Assembly (NCBI RefSeq): GCF_002741055.1
Contig: NZ_CP016809.1
Location: 3,636,501 to 3,700,500 of the forward strand
Direction of reading: 5' to 3'
Origin: Paenibacillus ihbetae
Lineage (GTDB): Bacteria; Bacillota; Bacilli; Paenibacillales; Paenibacillaceae
Length of the DNA stretch: 64,000 nucleotides
Shown here: positions 54,401-62,086 of the stretch, piece after piece
Layout: each line of letters begins with the position of its first letter
Numbering within the stretch: the stretch's first letter is position 1
The notes under the pieces: model-generated
What the model was told of the DNA's origin: nothing
Seen by the model: the letters and a program-made list of their open reading frames with translations, nothing else
The model's database searches: none
Position numbers and translations under genes: made by a program

Positions 54401-54751
54401 GACTTGGCCTTGCCCACGGGTCTGAACATCCCAGAACCAGATTCCCTCCGGCTGGAGTACGAACGAAACCTCGTATTCCACATCTTCCGCTGTCCCCTCC
54501 CAGACGATCATTCCTTTTCCCGTGCTTACTTTACTGGAGGAATGAATGCCGAGCAGTGGATAACTGGTTATGCCCGCTTCATTGTGAATTCGCAAATAGA
54601 TATTGTTCATGGAGCCGTCCAGCGGACTGGAGATCAGCTGATTGATCATGGTATTTCCGCTTACGGCTTTATATAAGTCACCGCTTTGCCAGAAGCTAAA
54701 GCAAAGGTCGCCCGCCTGAATGTGAATCAGATCTTGTGTAATAGTTGTCAT
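51401..54751 (-). CDS. GH94-type phosphorylase, probable 1,2-beta-oligoglucan phosphorylase
   Basis: 1116 residues from ATG 54751. N-terminal beta-sandwich domains (about 1-560) lead into an (alpha/alpha)6 barrel with GLEQYGGAAWGTRDVCQGPVEY and the GH94 acid region GDGDWDDTLQP, where Asp767 fits the general-acid position. A C-terminal sheet domain ends near VEIFM. Length, domain order and GH3/ABC/LacI neighbours match Listeria 1,2-beta-oligoglucan phosphorylase (about 1113 residues), which releases glucose-1-phosphate from beta-1,2-gluco-oligosaccharides. No signal peptide, so it is cytoplasmic. Other GH94 specificities (cellobiose, laminaribiose) are less likely because those enzymes are nearer 800-900 residues. 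Confidence 0.82.
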   Translation of the reverse strand: MTTITQDLIHIQAGDLCFSFWQSGDLYKAVSGNTMINQLISSPLDGSMNNIYLRIHNEAGITSYPLLGIHSSSKVSTGKGMIVWEGTAEDVEYEVSFVLQPEGIWFWDVQTRGQGQVIDIIYGQDAGIADIGAVRSNEAYLSQYIDHRVFEHSEQGYVVCSRQNQPQGGAFPYLQQGSLTGASAYSTDGFQFFGLSYKETNTPVCLSQEKLACEVYQYEFAYTGLQSKQKTLNGEEHFVFYGLFKGNHPAAVEELEYLTEVQQAWQSYENQTSKHKLEPLPATRLKPYIGKPLQALELSEEEINARFPIGSRHQEERNQGNLLAFFTDTYEHIVLKQKEMLVERPHGHILLSGDNLKLGAEVMATTSFMYGIFNSHVVVGNTNMNKMMSNSRSALNVPKTSGQRIYVEKDGTYHLLTMPSMFEIGFNYARWYYKTEDDMLIITNYTVLDAPEVRLHVRSENGIPYNYLVTNHVTMNVNEYETPVHMTEEAGVLTFHSDTNPVSAKAYPELQYRLWVDGAKVTVGDETTMADGVAPGSSSLVTLRLDRTSDWTLTIQGLLEGKTITDRPRSVSQEIIRYREYYRRVMNGFHLSRPGDDADKLFKLNALAWWYTHNMFVHYSSPHGLEQYGGAAWGTRDVCQGPVEYFMATQKYEQVRDILKMVYCHQYEDSGNWPQWFMFDRYFAIQQEESHGDIIVWPLKVLSDYLTVTQDYSILDEQVPYTLKHSFQFTEKKASILEHAKKEIEYIRNHFLHDTHLSSYGDGDWDDTLQPANAQLKQFMVSSWTVALTYQTMKQLSTALQSFDQELAGTISDIAANIGQDFKRYMLNNDVIPGFLYLEDPEQPKLMLHPEDQDTGIQYRLLPMTRSMIAELLEPEQARSHYELIQSTLLFPDGVRLMNRPASYKGGVSTHFKRAEQASNFGREVGLQYVHAHIRYIEAMAKLGHGEDVWKGLETINPVGIQEVVPNAAIRQSNAYFSSSDGKFNTRYEAQEHFDDLRSGKVEVKGGWRIYSSGPGIYMNQLISNALGIRQDRGDLVLDPVIPASMDGLHFDYEFAGTKVTFVYHVTGNSISRVVMNGTELTAERINNPYREGGLRVSIQQFEQMIQGRNRVEIFM

Positions 54752-54849
54752 AAGTAGGTCACTCCTCCTATCCTGGCAGTAACCGCCATGTCCGGCGGCT
54801 ATGCCAAGGCAGTTGTGATGTAGTTTAAATAATCGATATAGTAATAGAT

Positions 54850-57009
54850 TTATACAAGCTTAAAGGAAGCCTGCAGGCAATCCCGGCTATTGGGACCGAC
54901 AAACAGTTGGAAGCTGCCCGGATCACTAGTAAAGCTGAGATCACTGTGATGGTAACGGAGCATATCTTCGCTAATGGTGAATTCGGCGATTGAGCTTTCG
55001 CCCGGTTGAAGCTCCAGCTGTTGGAATCCTTTCAGCTCGCGCAGTGGCCGAACGACTTCGCCTGTCATATCCCGAATATACAGCTGGACCGTTTCGACAC
55101 CCGTTCTAGTACCGGTGTTGGTCACCTGAATCCGCGCCGTAAGATGCTGATCCGCTGTAATCTCGCTACTGGACAGTTGAAGCTCACCGTATTCAAAGGT
55201 CGTATAAGACAGGCCGTAGCCGAACGGAAGCAGAGGCTCATTAGGACTGTCGATATATTTAGATACATAGCGTTCACCGGTTTTGGAAGGGTCCATAGGG
55301 CGGCCAGTATTGAAGGCGTTGTAATAAACCGGAATTTGACCTACGGACTGCGGGAAGGACATGGTGAGCCTTCCGGACGGATTCATATGGCCGATCAGCA
55401 GATCGGCTATGGCTGCACCGCCTTCGCTGCCTGGGAACCAAGCTTCAAGCACGGCATCCGCTTTATCGAAAATACCTTGCAGATCCAGTGGACGGCCGTT
55501 AAAGATGACAGCAGCAATAGGCTTGTTTAACTGCTTCAGATGTCGAACCAGCTCGAGCTGCGCTTTCGGCAGCGTAATATCCGTGCGCGAACCGCCTTCA
55601 CCGCTCATCTCGGATTGTTCGCCGAGTGCCAGAACGATGACATCCGCTTCACGGGCAGCGTCCAGTGCCAACTCCAGCTGCTTTGCGTCCATCGAGTCAA
55701 AATTGCATCCGGCAGTGATGGTCAGCTTGCCGCTGATGCGTTCTTTCATGGCCGTGCCCAGCTTTACGGCATCTTCCTTGGCTCCGACGCAGGACCACCA
55801 TCCGAGGATGTCCTCCTGGTCTGCAAAAGGGCCGATCAAAGCGACATTGGAATCAGGTTGAAGTGGAAGAACACCGTTATTTTTTAGCAGGACGCTGGAC
55901 TTCACCGCCAGATCGTAAGCTGCCTGGCGATGCTCGTCACAGAAGAGCAGCTCGCGCTCCCGTTCCGGATCCGCTCCCCGGAACGGATTCTCGAACAATC
56001 CCAGCTTGTTTTTCAATTGCAGAATACGCATGACGGCCTCATCGATCAGCGATTCATCGATGAGCCCGCTCTTGATCAAATTCGGAAGATGATGGACGTA
56101 GCAAGGGGTCATCATTTCGATATCGACGCCTGCGCGCATCGCCCGGTAGGCAGCTTCACGGTCATCCTCTGCGGCCCCGTGGGCGATCATTTCCCGAATG
56201 GATGCCCAGTCGGATATGAGAATCCCGTCAAATCCCCACTCACCACGCAAAATACCGCGCATCAGCTTCTCATTGCCGGAGGCAGGAATGCCATCAACGG
56301 TATTGAAAGAGGCCATCACCATTTCGCAGCCTTCATCCAGCGCGGCCTTATAAGCAGGGAGATAATATTCGCGCAGTTGTCTCTCGGACATGTCCACCGT
56401 GTTGTAATCACGGCCACCCTCCGCAGCCCCGTACGCGGCAAAGTGCTTGACGCAGGCGGCCAGGCGTTCGTTATCCTCCGCCAGCGCGCTTCCCTGGTAC
56501 CCGCGCACAAAAGCTCTGGCGAACAAGCCGTTCAAATACGGGTCTTCGCCCGTTGTTTCCATGACTCGTCCCCAGCGTGGATCGCGTACCAGGTCAACCA
56601 TTGGAGCGAACGTGACATGGATGCCGGAGACGGCGGACTCCCGTGCGGCAATTTCTGCACTTTTCTCGGCAAGCTCGAGATCCCAGGAACAGCCGATGGC
56701 AAGCGGGATCGGAAAGATGGTCTTAAACCCGTGTACCACATCTGCCATAAACAAGAGCGGAATCCCGAGACGGCTGTTCTTCATATAATTCTGTTGTAAT
56801 GCTATGATCGAAGCGGCTCCTGACAGACCGAGAACCGAACCGCTGGCACGCACCATGTCGGTGGTGAGCCCCATTTCCTCCATGGGCCCTGTAATTTGGC
56901 CCTGATCTTCCGTGCCTTCATGGAGATTAGATGTAAGCTGCAGCAACTGTGCTATCTTTTCTTCTAGCGTCATCTTCGTTAAAAGGTCGGTTAACTGCTT
57001 CTGGTCCAT
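54850..57009 (-). CDS. GH3 beta-glucosidase, probable sophorose-hydrolysing
   Basis: 719 residues with a GGAGGG SD. The barrel domain (about 1-330) carries the nucleophile Asp267 in LISDWAS, and KHFAAYGAAEGGRDYN for substrate binding. The alpha/beta sandwich holds the probable acid/base Glu471 (MSGEGGSR). A C-terminal fibronectin-like domain follows (RIQVTNTGTRTGVETVQLYIRD). There is no signal peptide. Together with the phosphorylase it would take the remaining disaccharide to glucose, as the Listeria GH3 partner does. A broader beta-glucosidase role is possible. Confidence 0.9.
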   Translation of the reverse strand: MDQKQLTDLLTKMTLEEKIAQLLQLTSNLHEGTEDQGQITGPMEEMGLTTDMVRASGSVLGLSGAASIIALQQNYMKNSRLGIPLLFMADVVHGFKTIFPIPLAIGCSWDLELAEKSAEIAARESAVSGIHVTFAPMVDLVRDPRWGRVMETTGEDPYLNGLFARAFVRGYQGSALAEDNERLAACVKHFAAYGAAEGGRDYNTVDMSERQLREYYLPAYKAALDEGCEMVMASFNTVDGIPASGNEKLMRGILRGEWGFDGILISDWASIREMIAHGAAEDDREAAYRAMRAGVDIEMMTPCYVHHLPNLIKSGLIDESLIDEAVMRILQLKNKLGLFENPFRGADPERERELLFCDEHRQAAYDLAVKSSVLLKNNGVLPLQPDSNVALIGPFADQEDILGWWSCVGAKEDAVKLGTAMKERISGKLTITAGCNFDSMDAKQLELALDAAREADVIVLALGEQSEMSGEGGSRTDITLPKAQLELVRHLKQLNKPIAAVIFNGRPLDLQGIFDKADAVLEAWFPGSEGGAAIADLLIGHMNPSGRLTMSFPQSVGQIPVYYNAFNTGRPMDPSKTGERYVSKYIDSPNEPLLPFGYGLSYTTFEYGELQLSSSEITADQHLTARIQVTNTGTRTGVETVQLYIRDMTGEVVRPLRELKGFQQLELQPGESSIAEFTISEDMLRYHHSDLSFTSDPGSFQLFVGPNSRDCLQASFKLV

Positions 57010-57132
57010 GTATTTCCCTCCACTTCTTTATATCTACGAGAATAAATAGAATGAGAACGGGTTGACTGATGTCTCTATCTCCTTTCTCAGGAGCATGCAC
57101 AAAACATGGACGGGCATGTAGTTGTGCAAACT

Positions 57133-57203
57133 CCTCATTCAGAAGAATGAGCAGGGCAGAAGTCAAGAACCCGGCTGCATTTGAAATCCTGCACACCGGG
57201 TTC
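57133..57203 (-). other. Paired stem-loops between the binding-protein and GH3 genes
   Basis: Two hairpins: CTCATTC-agaa-GAATGAG (57133-57150) and GAACCCGG/CCGGGTTC (57167-57203). No T-run follows. Placement just after the binding-protein gene parallels the hairpin at 44971-45002 in the other sugar operon and suggests differential mRNA stability. The rest of the 252-bp gap holds only the GH3 SD. Confidence 0.5.
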
Positions 57204-57261
57204 AAAGGACTTGTACCGCTGGCGAATGCCTCAGGCCAACTCTAGTTTGAAGCTGTTTGTT

Positions 57262-58866
57262 TTACTTTTTTAAGTTATTGAGTTCATCCAAGACAGGTTG
57301 CACAAGAGATTGCTTGCTCTCAACCCACTTTTTCCAATTCGTTTCCAAATCCCCGTCTTGGAGAATCAGGTTGGTGTATTCTTCAGCGTAATTGAAGGTT
57401 GCCTGGTTTTTAGCCTTGGAATCATACAGCTGGACATCCCAATCGTACAGAGCGAGTGCGCCGCCTTCCTTGCCGAGCTTCGCTTTGTTCTGGTAGTGCT
57501 TGACTGCCGTATCACGGTATTCTTGCTTAATTGCAGGGTTGATCATGCTGAAATCGTCGCCAAGCAGGTAAAGACCTTCAAAGCGTCCAGGATATTTGTC
57601 GCCGACGCTCGTTCCTTCGGGAAGGAGGCTGATCAATTCTTTGTTCTCCCCGTATTTCCAGTCGGTTCCTTCAAAGCCCATGTTCAGAATCATTTGTCCT
57701 TCTTCTGTGACGGAGAAGTCAACAAGGTCCATAACACGCTCGAATTTCTCTTTGCTGATATCCGGCGAGAAGATCAGGGCGGACCAGAAGTTAACCTGCT
57801 CCAGATTGCGGTACTTGCCGTCTTCGCCAAGGACGATAGCGGTATGAACAACATCATCGCTGTTCAGATTCAGGTTCTTCTTCATGTCTTTATCCACGTC
57901 TTGACGGTAGGAAGCCAGTCCGCCGAGACTCATGACAGCAGCCGTTCCGTTCACACGGAAGTTGTTGCTGGCTTCACTGCTCTTCCAGGTATAGAATTCA
58001 GGATTCAGAAGGCCTTCCTTGTATGCTTCCTGAACCAGCTTCAGGCCGGTAAGTGTCTCCGGATCTGCCGGACCCCACTTGTATTTGCCGTCTTCACCTT
58101 TATAGAACGCCGATTCCACACGGGAATGTGCGCTGTTCGGCATCATGATGTTCGTCAGGACATCATCAGGCTTGTAGGAGATCGGAACGAGCTTGGATCC
58201 TACTTTGCCCGGATCCTTCTCTTTCACCAGACGGGCGTACTCCATGAGTTCGCTTGTTGTGTAAGCATCCTTGAGTTCAAAATTGACAGCCTCTGCCCAG
58301 TCCTTGCGAATAGCGATAACGCCAATCTGGTTCGTGAGCGGATCAGCCGGCTTGTTCTCGAAGTATACCGGTCTTGGCAGAATGTAAGTTCCGCCAGTCA
58401 GCTCTTCCAGCTTATCGCCAAGTCCGGTCAGGCTGTATGCCTTCGCAACGTTCGGCCAGCGTTCCTTCCAGTCATCAGGGAACTTGTACAAGAGACCTTG
58501 ATCAATGTAGTTCATCGCATCGCCGTGAACATAATCCCAGACAGCCACATCAGGCAAATCGCCCGAGTTGATCCACAGACGGAGCTTCTCGCCCCAGGAA
58601 TCCCACTCGACAAAGTTGTAATCCCACTCGATGTTGTACTTGTCCATCCAGTACTTGTGGAACTCGTTGTCCATATCGCCGTCCTTGACCGTAACGGTGC
58701 TTGCTACGGAAATTTTCAGCTTATCCTTGTAGTTCCCGTTCTCGTCTTTACCGCTTTCTCCACTGCTTGAAGAATCTCCCTTCGAGCATGCGGTCACAAG
58801 CACAAGGCTCATGCTCAGCAGCAGCAACAGAATGGATTTAGCCGACAGCCGTTTGTTCGTTTTCAT
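57262..58866 (-). CDS. Extracellular solute-binding lipoprotein of the glucan operon
   Basis: 534 residues from ATG 58866 (GGGGGT SD). Lipobox LVTACSKGD follows a long hydrophobic signal, then a Ser/Gly-rich linker. Binding-lobe features: VEWDSWGEKLRLWINSGDLPDVAVWDY, IAIRKDWAEAVN and NFRVNGTAAVMSLGGLASYR. By context it captures beta-1,2-gluco-oligosaccharides for the two permeases encoded upstream. It is longer than typical CUT1 binding proteins and belongs with the LipO-like set of Paenibacillus. Confidence 0.9.
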   Translation of the reverse strand: MKTNKRLSAKSILLLLLSMSLVLVTACSKGDSSSSGESGKDENGNYKDKLKISVASTVTVKDGDMDNEFHKYWMDKYNIEWDYNFVEWDSWGEKLRLWINSGDLPDVAVWDYVHGDAMNYIDQGLLYKFPDDWKERWPNVAKAYSLTGLGDKLEELTGGTYILPRPVYFENKPADPLTNQIGVIAIRKDWAEAVNFELKDAYTTSELMEYARLVKEKDPGKVGSKLVPISYKPDDVLTNIMMPNSAHSRVESAFYKGEDGKYKWGPADPETLTGLKLVQEAYKEGLLNPEFYTWKSSEASNNFRVNGTAAVMSLGGLASYRQDVDKDMKKNLNLNSDDVVHTAIVLGEDGKYRNLEQVNFWSALIFSPDISKEKFERVMDLVDFSVTEEGQMILNMGFEGTDWKYGENKELISLLPEGTSVGDKYPGRFEGLYLLGDDFSMINPAIKQEYRDTAVKHYQNKAKLGKEGGALALYDWDVQLYDSKAKNQATFNYAEEYTNLILQDGDLETNWKKWVESKQSLVQPVLDELNNLKK

Positions 58867-58914
58867 GTTTTACCCCCATGAATGATTAAATTTTTGGCTG
58901 AATCTATGCATTAA

Positions 58915-59829
58915 TCAGGTCTTGATAGCCCCTGTTAATACCCCTTTGGCAAAATGCTTTTGAAGCATCGGGAAGAAGCACATAATCGGTACCATACTGA
59001 CAAATACCGCTGCCATTTTCATACCGGTCGAGAAGTTGGACTTCCCGGCGGCATCCACGCTTGAAGCGTTGGAGGCGTTGGTCTGCGATTCGACGATGAT
59101 CGTTCGCAGCACGTTCTGGAGCGGGAGCTGATCCGCCTTTCGCAGGAAGATCATGGCGTCATACCAGCTGTTCCAAATGGCTACGCCGTAGAACAGCGTA
59201 ATGGTCGCAATAATCGGGGCGGCCAGCGGCAGGACGACGGAGAAGAGGATTTTCCATTCTCCGGCCCCATCAAGCCGGGCGGATTCCATCAAGGATTCCG
59301 GGAGCCCCTGGAAGTAGTTCATCATCAGAATCATGTTGAAGGCGCTGAAGCTGCCTGCGAGAATAACGGACCAGAGCGTTCCGGTCAGGTGCAGCGCCTT
59401 CATGATGAGATAGAGCGGAACAATCCCGCCGTTGAAGATCATGGTGAACAGGACCAGCATAAAGATCAGCTTTTTGCCCGGAAACTTGTTCCGGCTGAGC
59501 GCATAAGCCATCGTAATGGTTAAGAACAGACTGAGCGGCAAGCCGATAATCAGGAGCTTGAAGGTGTTCCAGTAGCCGGTCAGGATGCTTCCGTCGGCGA
59601 ACAGCGCTTTGTAATTTTCCAGCGTTGGATTAGCAGGCAGCATCATGAGCGGGTTATCGGCGTATTCTTTTGGCGTGGAGAACGAGATCATAATGACATT
59701 CCAGAACGGAATCACGATCAGCAGAGCCAGTACGAGAAGAACGGCCAGCAAAATATAATCCAGAAGGGTCATCGTCTTCTTGTTCTTGCGTATCTTCGTC
59801 CTCTTGGGGCTTGTATCAATAGTGCTCAT
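58915..59829 (-). CDS. ABC transporter permease, YtcP-type, of the glucan operon
   Basis: 304 residues with an AAGGAG SD before ATG 59829. Six membrane helices. The EAA loop is ESARLDGAGEWKILFSVVLPLAAP, and the C-terminus HFAKGVLTGAIKT is the family's usual end. It partners with the LplB-type permease 19 bp upstream. The ATPase is not encoded in the operon. Confidence 0.93.
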   Translation of the reverse strand: MSTIDTSPKRTKIRKNKKTMTLLDYILLAVLLVLALLIVIPFWNVIMISFSTPKEYADNPLMMLPANPTLENYKALFADGSILTGYWNTFKLLIIGLPLSLFLTITMAYALSRNKFPGKKLIFMLVLFTMIFNGGIVPLYLIMKALHLTGTLWSVILAGSFSAFNMILMMNYFQGLPESLMESARLDGAGEWKILFSVVLPLAAPIIATITLFYGVAIWNSWYDAMIFLRKADQLPLQNVLRTIIVESQTNASNASSVDAAGKSNFSTGMKMAAVFVSMVPIMCFFPMLQKHFAKGVLTGAIKT

Positions 59830-59847
59830 TTCTTTTCGACTCCTTTC

Positions 59848-60807
59848 TTAACGGAATAAACCGTCTCCGCCCATTTTTTTGGCTACTCTGTCCGCAATAA
59901 GCAGAAGCGCCATGTTGACGAGAGACCGGAACAAGCTGACCGCCGTAGAGAACGAGAAGTCCGTTGACGACTGGAACGTAATCCGGTAAATGTAGACGTC
60001 CAGCACTTCCGATACGTTCTTGGTCGCGGCATTCGCCAGGTTAAATATTTGATCGAAGCCGGAGGACATCAGTCCGCCTACCGAAAGGATGAACATGATC
60101 GTCACGGTGGGCATAATATTAGGCAGCGTAATGCGGAACATCTGCTGCATCCGTGTAGCTCCGTCGATTTGAGCCGATTCATATTGGTCTTGATCGATAC
60201 CGGATATGGCGGCGAGGTAGACGATCGCTCCCCAGCCGGCCGATTTCCAGATATCCGTGAGCAGGATCATCGGAATGAAGTTGCTTTCCGAACCCAGGAA
60301 GTTGATGGTCGGCAGACCGAGTATCGCAAGGGTGCTGTTCACCAGGCCGTCATAAGCCAGCACGTTGATGACAATACCGGAGACGATAATCCAGGACAGG
60401 AAGTGCGGGAAGGTCAGCACCGTCTGGAAGGCCTTTTTCATCCGATGCATCCGCAGCTCGTTCAGGATCAGCGCGAGAATGATCGGAACCGGAAACGTGA
60501 CCACCAGCTTGATAATGTTAATGTAGAGCGTACGCCAGACGGCATCGATAAAGGTCGGGTCCCGGAATACATACTTAAAGTTCTCGAATCCGACCCACGG
60601 GCTGCCCAGGATTCCGAGATTGGCCTTGTAGTCCTTGAATGCGAGGGACAGGCCGCCCATCGGCATGTAGGCGAAGATGATCAGCCAGACAAGCCCGGGA
60701 ATCAGCAGGGTGTAGGTCATTCGGTTTTTTTTGATTTCAGACGCAAGCTTCTTGAATTTTGAGCGTCCGTTCGGTTTCTTGGTGGGCCCTAAGGCTGCAG
60801 GTTTCAA
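59848..60807 (-). CDS. ABC transporter permease, LplB-type, of the glucan operon
   Basis: 319 residues from TTG 60807, with GAGGAG 7 nt upstream; a GTG at 60822 would place the SD inside the gene. Six helices; EAA loop ESAQIDGATRMQQMFRITLPNIMP. The start YTLLIPGLVWLIIFAYMPMGGLSLAFKDY is typical of LplB. Its start lies 11 bp after the esterase stop, so the two are tightly linked. Confidence 0.92.
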   Translation of the reverse strand: MKPAALGPTKKPNGRSKFKKLASEIKKNRMTYTLLIPGLVWLIIFAYMPMGGLSLAFKDYKANLGILGSPWVGFENFKYVFRDPTFIDAVWRTLYINIIKLVVTFPVPIILALILNELRMHRMKKAFQTVLTFPHFLSWIIVSGIVINVLAYDGLVNSTLAILGLPTINFLGSESNFIPMILLTDIWKSAGWGAIVYLAAISGIDQDQYESAQIDGATRMQQMFRITLPNIMPTVTIMFILSVGGLMSSGFDQIFNLANAATKNVSEVLDVYIYRITFQSSTDFSFSTAVSLFRSLVNMALLLIADRVAKKMGGDGLFR

Positions 60808-60818
60808 GTCGCATCTCC

Positions 60819-61586
60819 TCACTCTTCTTGAGTCTTGTCGTTACAAAGAAAATCAAATGCCGTTTCCAGATGCTGCTCCCAGAACCGCCATTCATGCGCC
60901 CCGGGTCCTTCCACGTAGCGGAAGTCGAAACCGCTTTGTCTCAGGTATGCGGCAAATTCGCGGTTCATCTTGATAAAGGGATCCTCCGTTCCGCAGCAGC
61001 AGAGGATCGGGGGCAGCTTTCCGGTCTGCGAAAGTGCCGCTTCCGCGAGCTTATACAGATCCTGATCCGGCTTGATGTCAAGCTCCGGACCAAATACGGC
61101 CTGCATTTCCTTGACCATACCGGCAGGCATGTCCATATCGTGAATCCTCTGCCGAATATCGGTTACACCAGATAACGAAACGGCTTTTGCGTATTGTCCC
61201 GGATAAGTCAACGCACATTTAAGGGCTCCATATCCGCCCATGGACAAGCCGGCGATAAAGGTACGGGCCGGGTCCTCATTCAGCTGGAACAATCGGCTGC
61301 AAAACTTCGGGAGCTCCTGGGTAACGTAATAAAAATAGTTAAGGCCATACGTCATGTCTGTATAGTAGCTTCGGTTTGCCTCCGGCATAATGACGGTGCA
61401 GTTGTATTGATGTGCGTATTGCTCAACGGTAGTCAGGCGCTGCCAAGTGCTCGCGTTATCGCCTGCTCCATGAAGAAGATAGAGTGTGTAATCCGGTGCT
61501 TTGCCTGATTCCACGGGCGACACGACATGGATGCTTGTCGTCATGCATAAAGTGGGGGAGCCGGTCTCTATCGTAATATGCGCCAT
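60819..61586 (-). CDS. Esterase D/FrmB-type alpha/beta hydrolase, first gene of the glucan operon
   Basis: 255 residues from ATG 61586. The nucleophile elbow GLSMGG places Ser115; Asp202 (GTEDPF) and His231 (GAHEW) complete the triad. YLLHGAGDNASTWQR supplies the oxyanion region, and no signal peptide is present. The family includes S-formylglutathione hydrolase, acetyl-xylan and other sugar-ester esterases. Its place as the first gene of an oligosaccharide-uptake operon suggests removal of acyl groups (for example acetyl or succinyl) from imported glucans. This is inference; detoxification is an alternative. Confidence 0.85.
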   Translation of the reverse strand: MAHITIETGSPTLCMTTSIHVVSPVESGKAPDYTLYLLHGAGDNASTWQRLTTVEQYAHQYNCTVIMPEANRSYYTDMTYGLNYFYYVTQELPKFCSRLFQLNEDPARTFIAGLSMGGYGALKCALTYPGQYAKAVSLSGVTDIRQRIHDMDMPAGMVKEMQAVFGPELDIKPDQDLYKLAEAALSQTGKLPPILCCCGTEDPFIKMNREFAAYLRQSGFDFRYVEGPGAHEWRFWEQHLETAFDFLCNDKTQEE

Positions 61587-61738
61587 AAGTAACCCCTTTC
61601 AAATGTGAATGATCTAGGCAGGTAGGCGGTGGGATCTATGCATCCCGATGATCCACAAAATCCAAGCGGGACTGCCGAAACACCTGTCAGTTCCGTTACC
61701 GATGTGATTCAAAAACACCGTTATTTTATGTAAGCGAT

Positions 61739-61758
61739 TTATCGAATCGTTTCGATAA
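61739..61758. promoter_or_regulatory. LacI-type operator of the glucan operon
   Basis: TTATCGAATCGTTTCGATAA: 8-bp arms pair perfectly over TCGT. It begins one base after the -10 of the minus-strand promoter, covering the transcript start, the ideal position for repression by the operon's LacI protein. Confidence 0.75.
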
Positions 61759-61759
61759 C

Positions 61760-61788
61760 ATCATAATTCGACATCAAATCTTTGTCAA
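61760..61788 (-). promoter_or_regulatory. Sigma-A promoter of the glucan operon
   Basis: On the minus strand: consensus TTGACA (61783-61788), a 17-bp spacer, TATGAT (61760-61765). It drives the esterase-to-lacI operon. Confidence 0.85.
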
Positions 61789-61881
61789 TATCGTTTTTAA
61801 AAATATGATTTTCCGTGGAAAATGTTGCGATCAAGGACTAATATCTATATTTTCACCCTATTTCGGTGTATTTTCGCCTAT

Positions 61882-61895
61882 AGAAAACGCTTTCA
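61882..61895. promoter_or_regulatory. Consensus cre site (CcpA)
   Basis: On the minus strand TGAAAGCGTTTTCT matches the cre consensus TGWAARCGYTWNCW at every position. It lies in the divergent region, about 95 bp upstream of the glucan-operon -35 and just ahead of a weak plus-strand promoter (TTGAGA 61901, 17 bp, AATGAT). Catabolite control of one or both directions is likely. Confidence 0.65.
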
Positions 61896-61955
61896 ATAAG
61901 TTGAGAATACTATGGATTCCTGTAATGATGTATTGGTAAAAAAACCATCCATTGT

Positions 61956-61967
61956 TGAAACGTTTCT
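61956..61967. promoter_or_regulatory. LacI-family-like palindrome before the serine hydrolase gene
   Basis: TGAAACGTTTCT is a near-perfect palindrome with the central CG usual in LacI-family operators. It resembles, but does not equal, the glucan-operon operator, so the same or another LacI protein or CcpA might bind. Confidence 0.4.
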
Positions 61968-62086
61968 ATTGAGGTGCAACATGTTAGGTTTGAAACATGT
62001 TATTCTGGGGTGAGAGCATGAATCATGCCAAAAACCTTTTCAGGGGCTGCAGTCTAACGAGACTTAAGTGGATAGGAGGTAAATCC

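Noticed and set aside
57298..58770. 490-codon plus-strand ORF antisense to the binding-lipoprotein gene
   Set aside because: It is the complement of a clearly conserved gene, has no SD and shows no domain; long antisense frames are common at this GC content.
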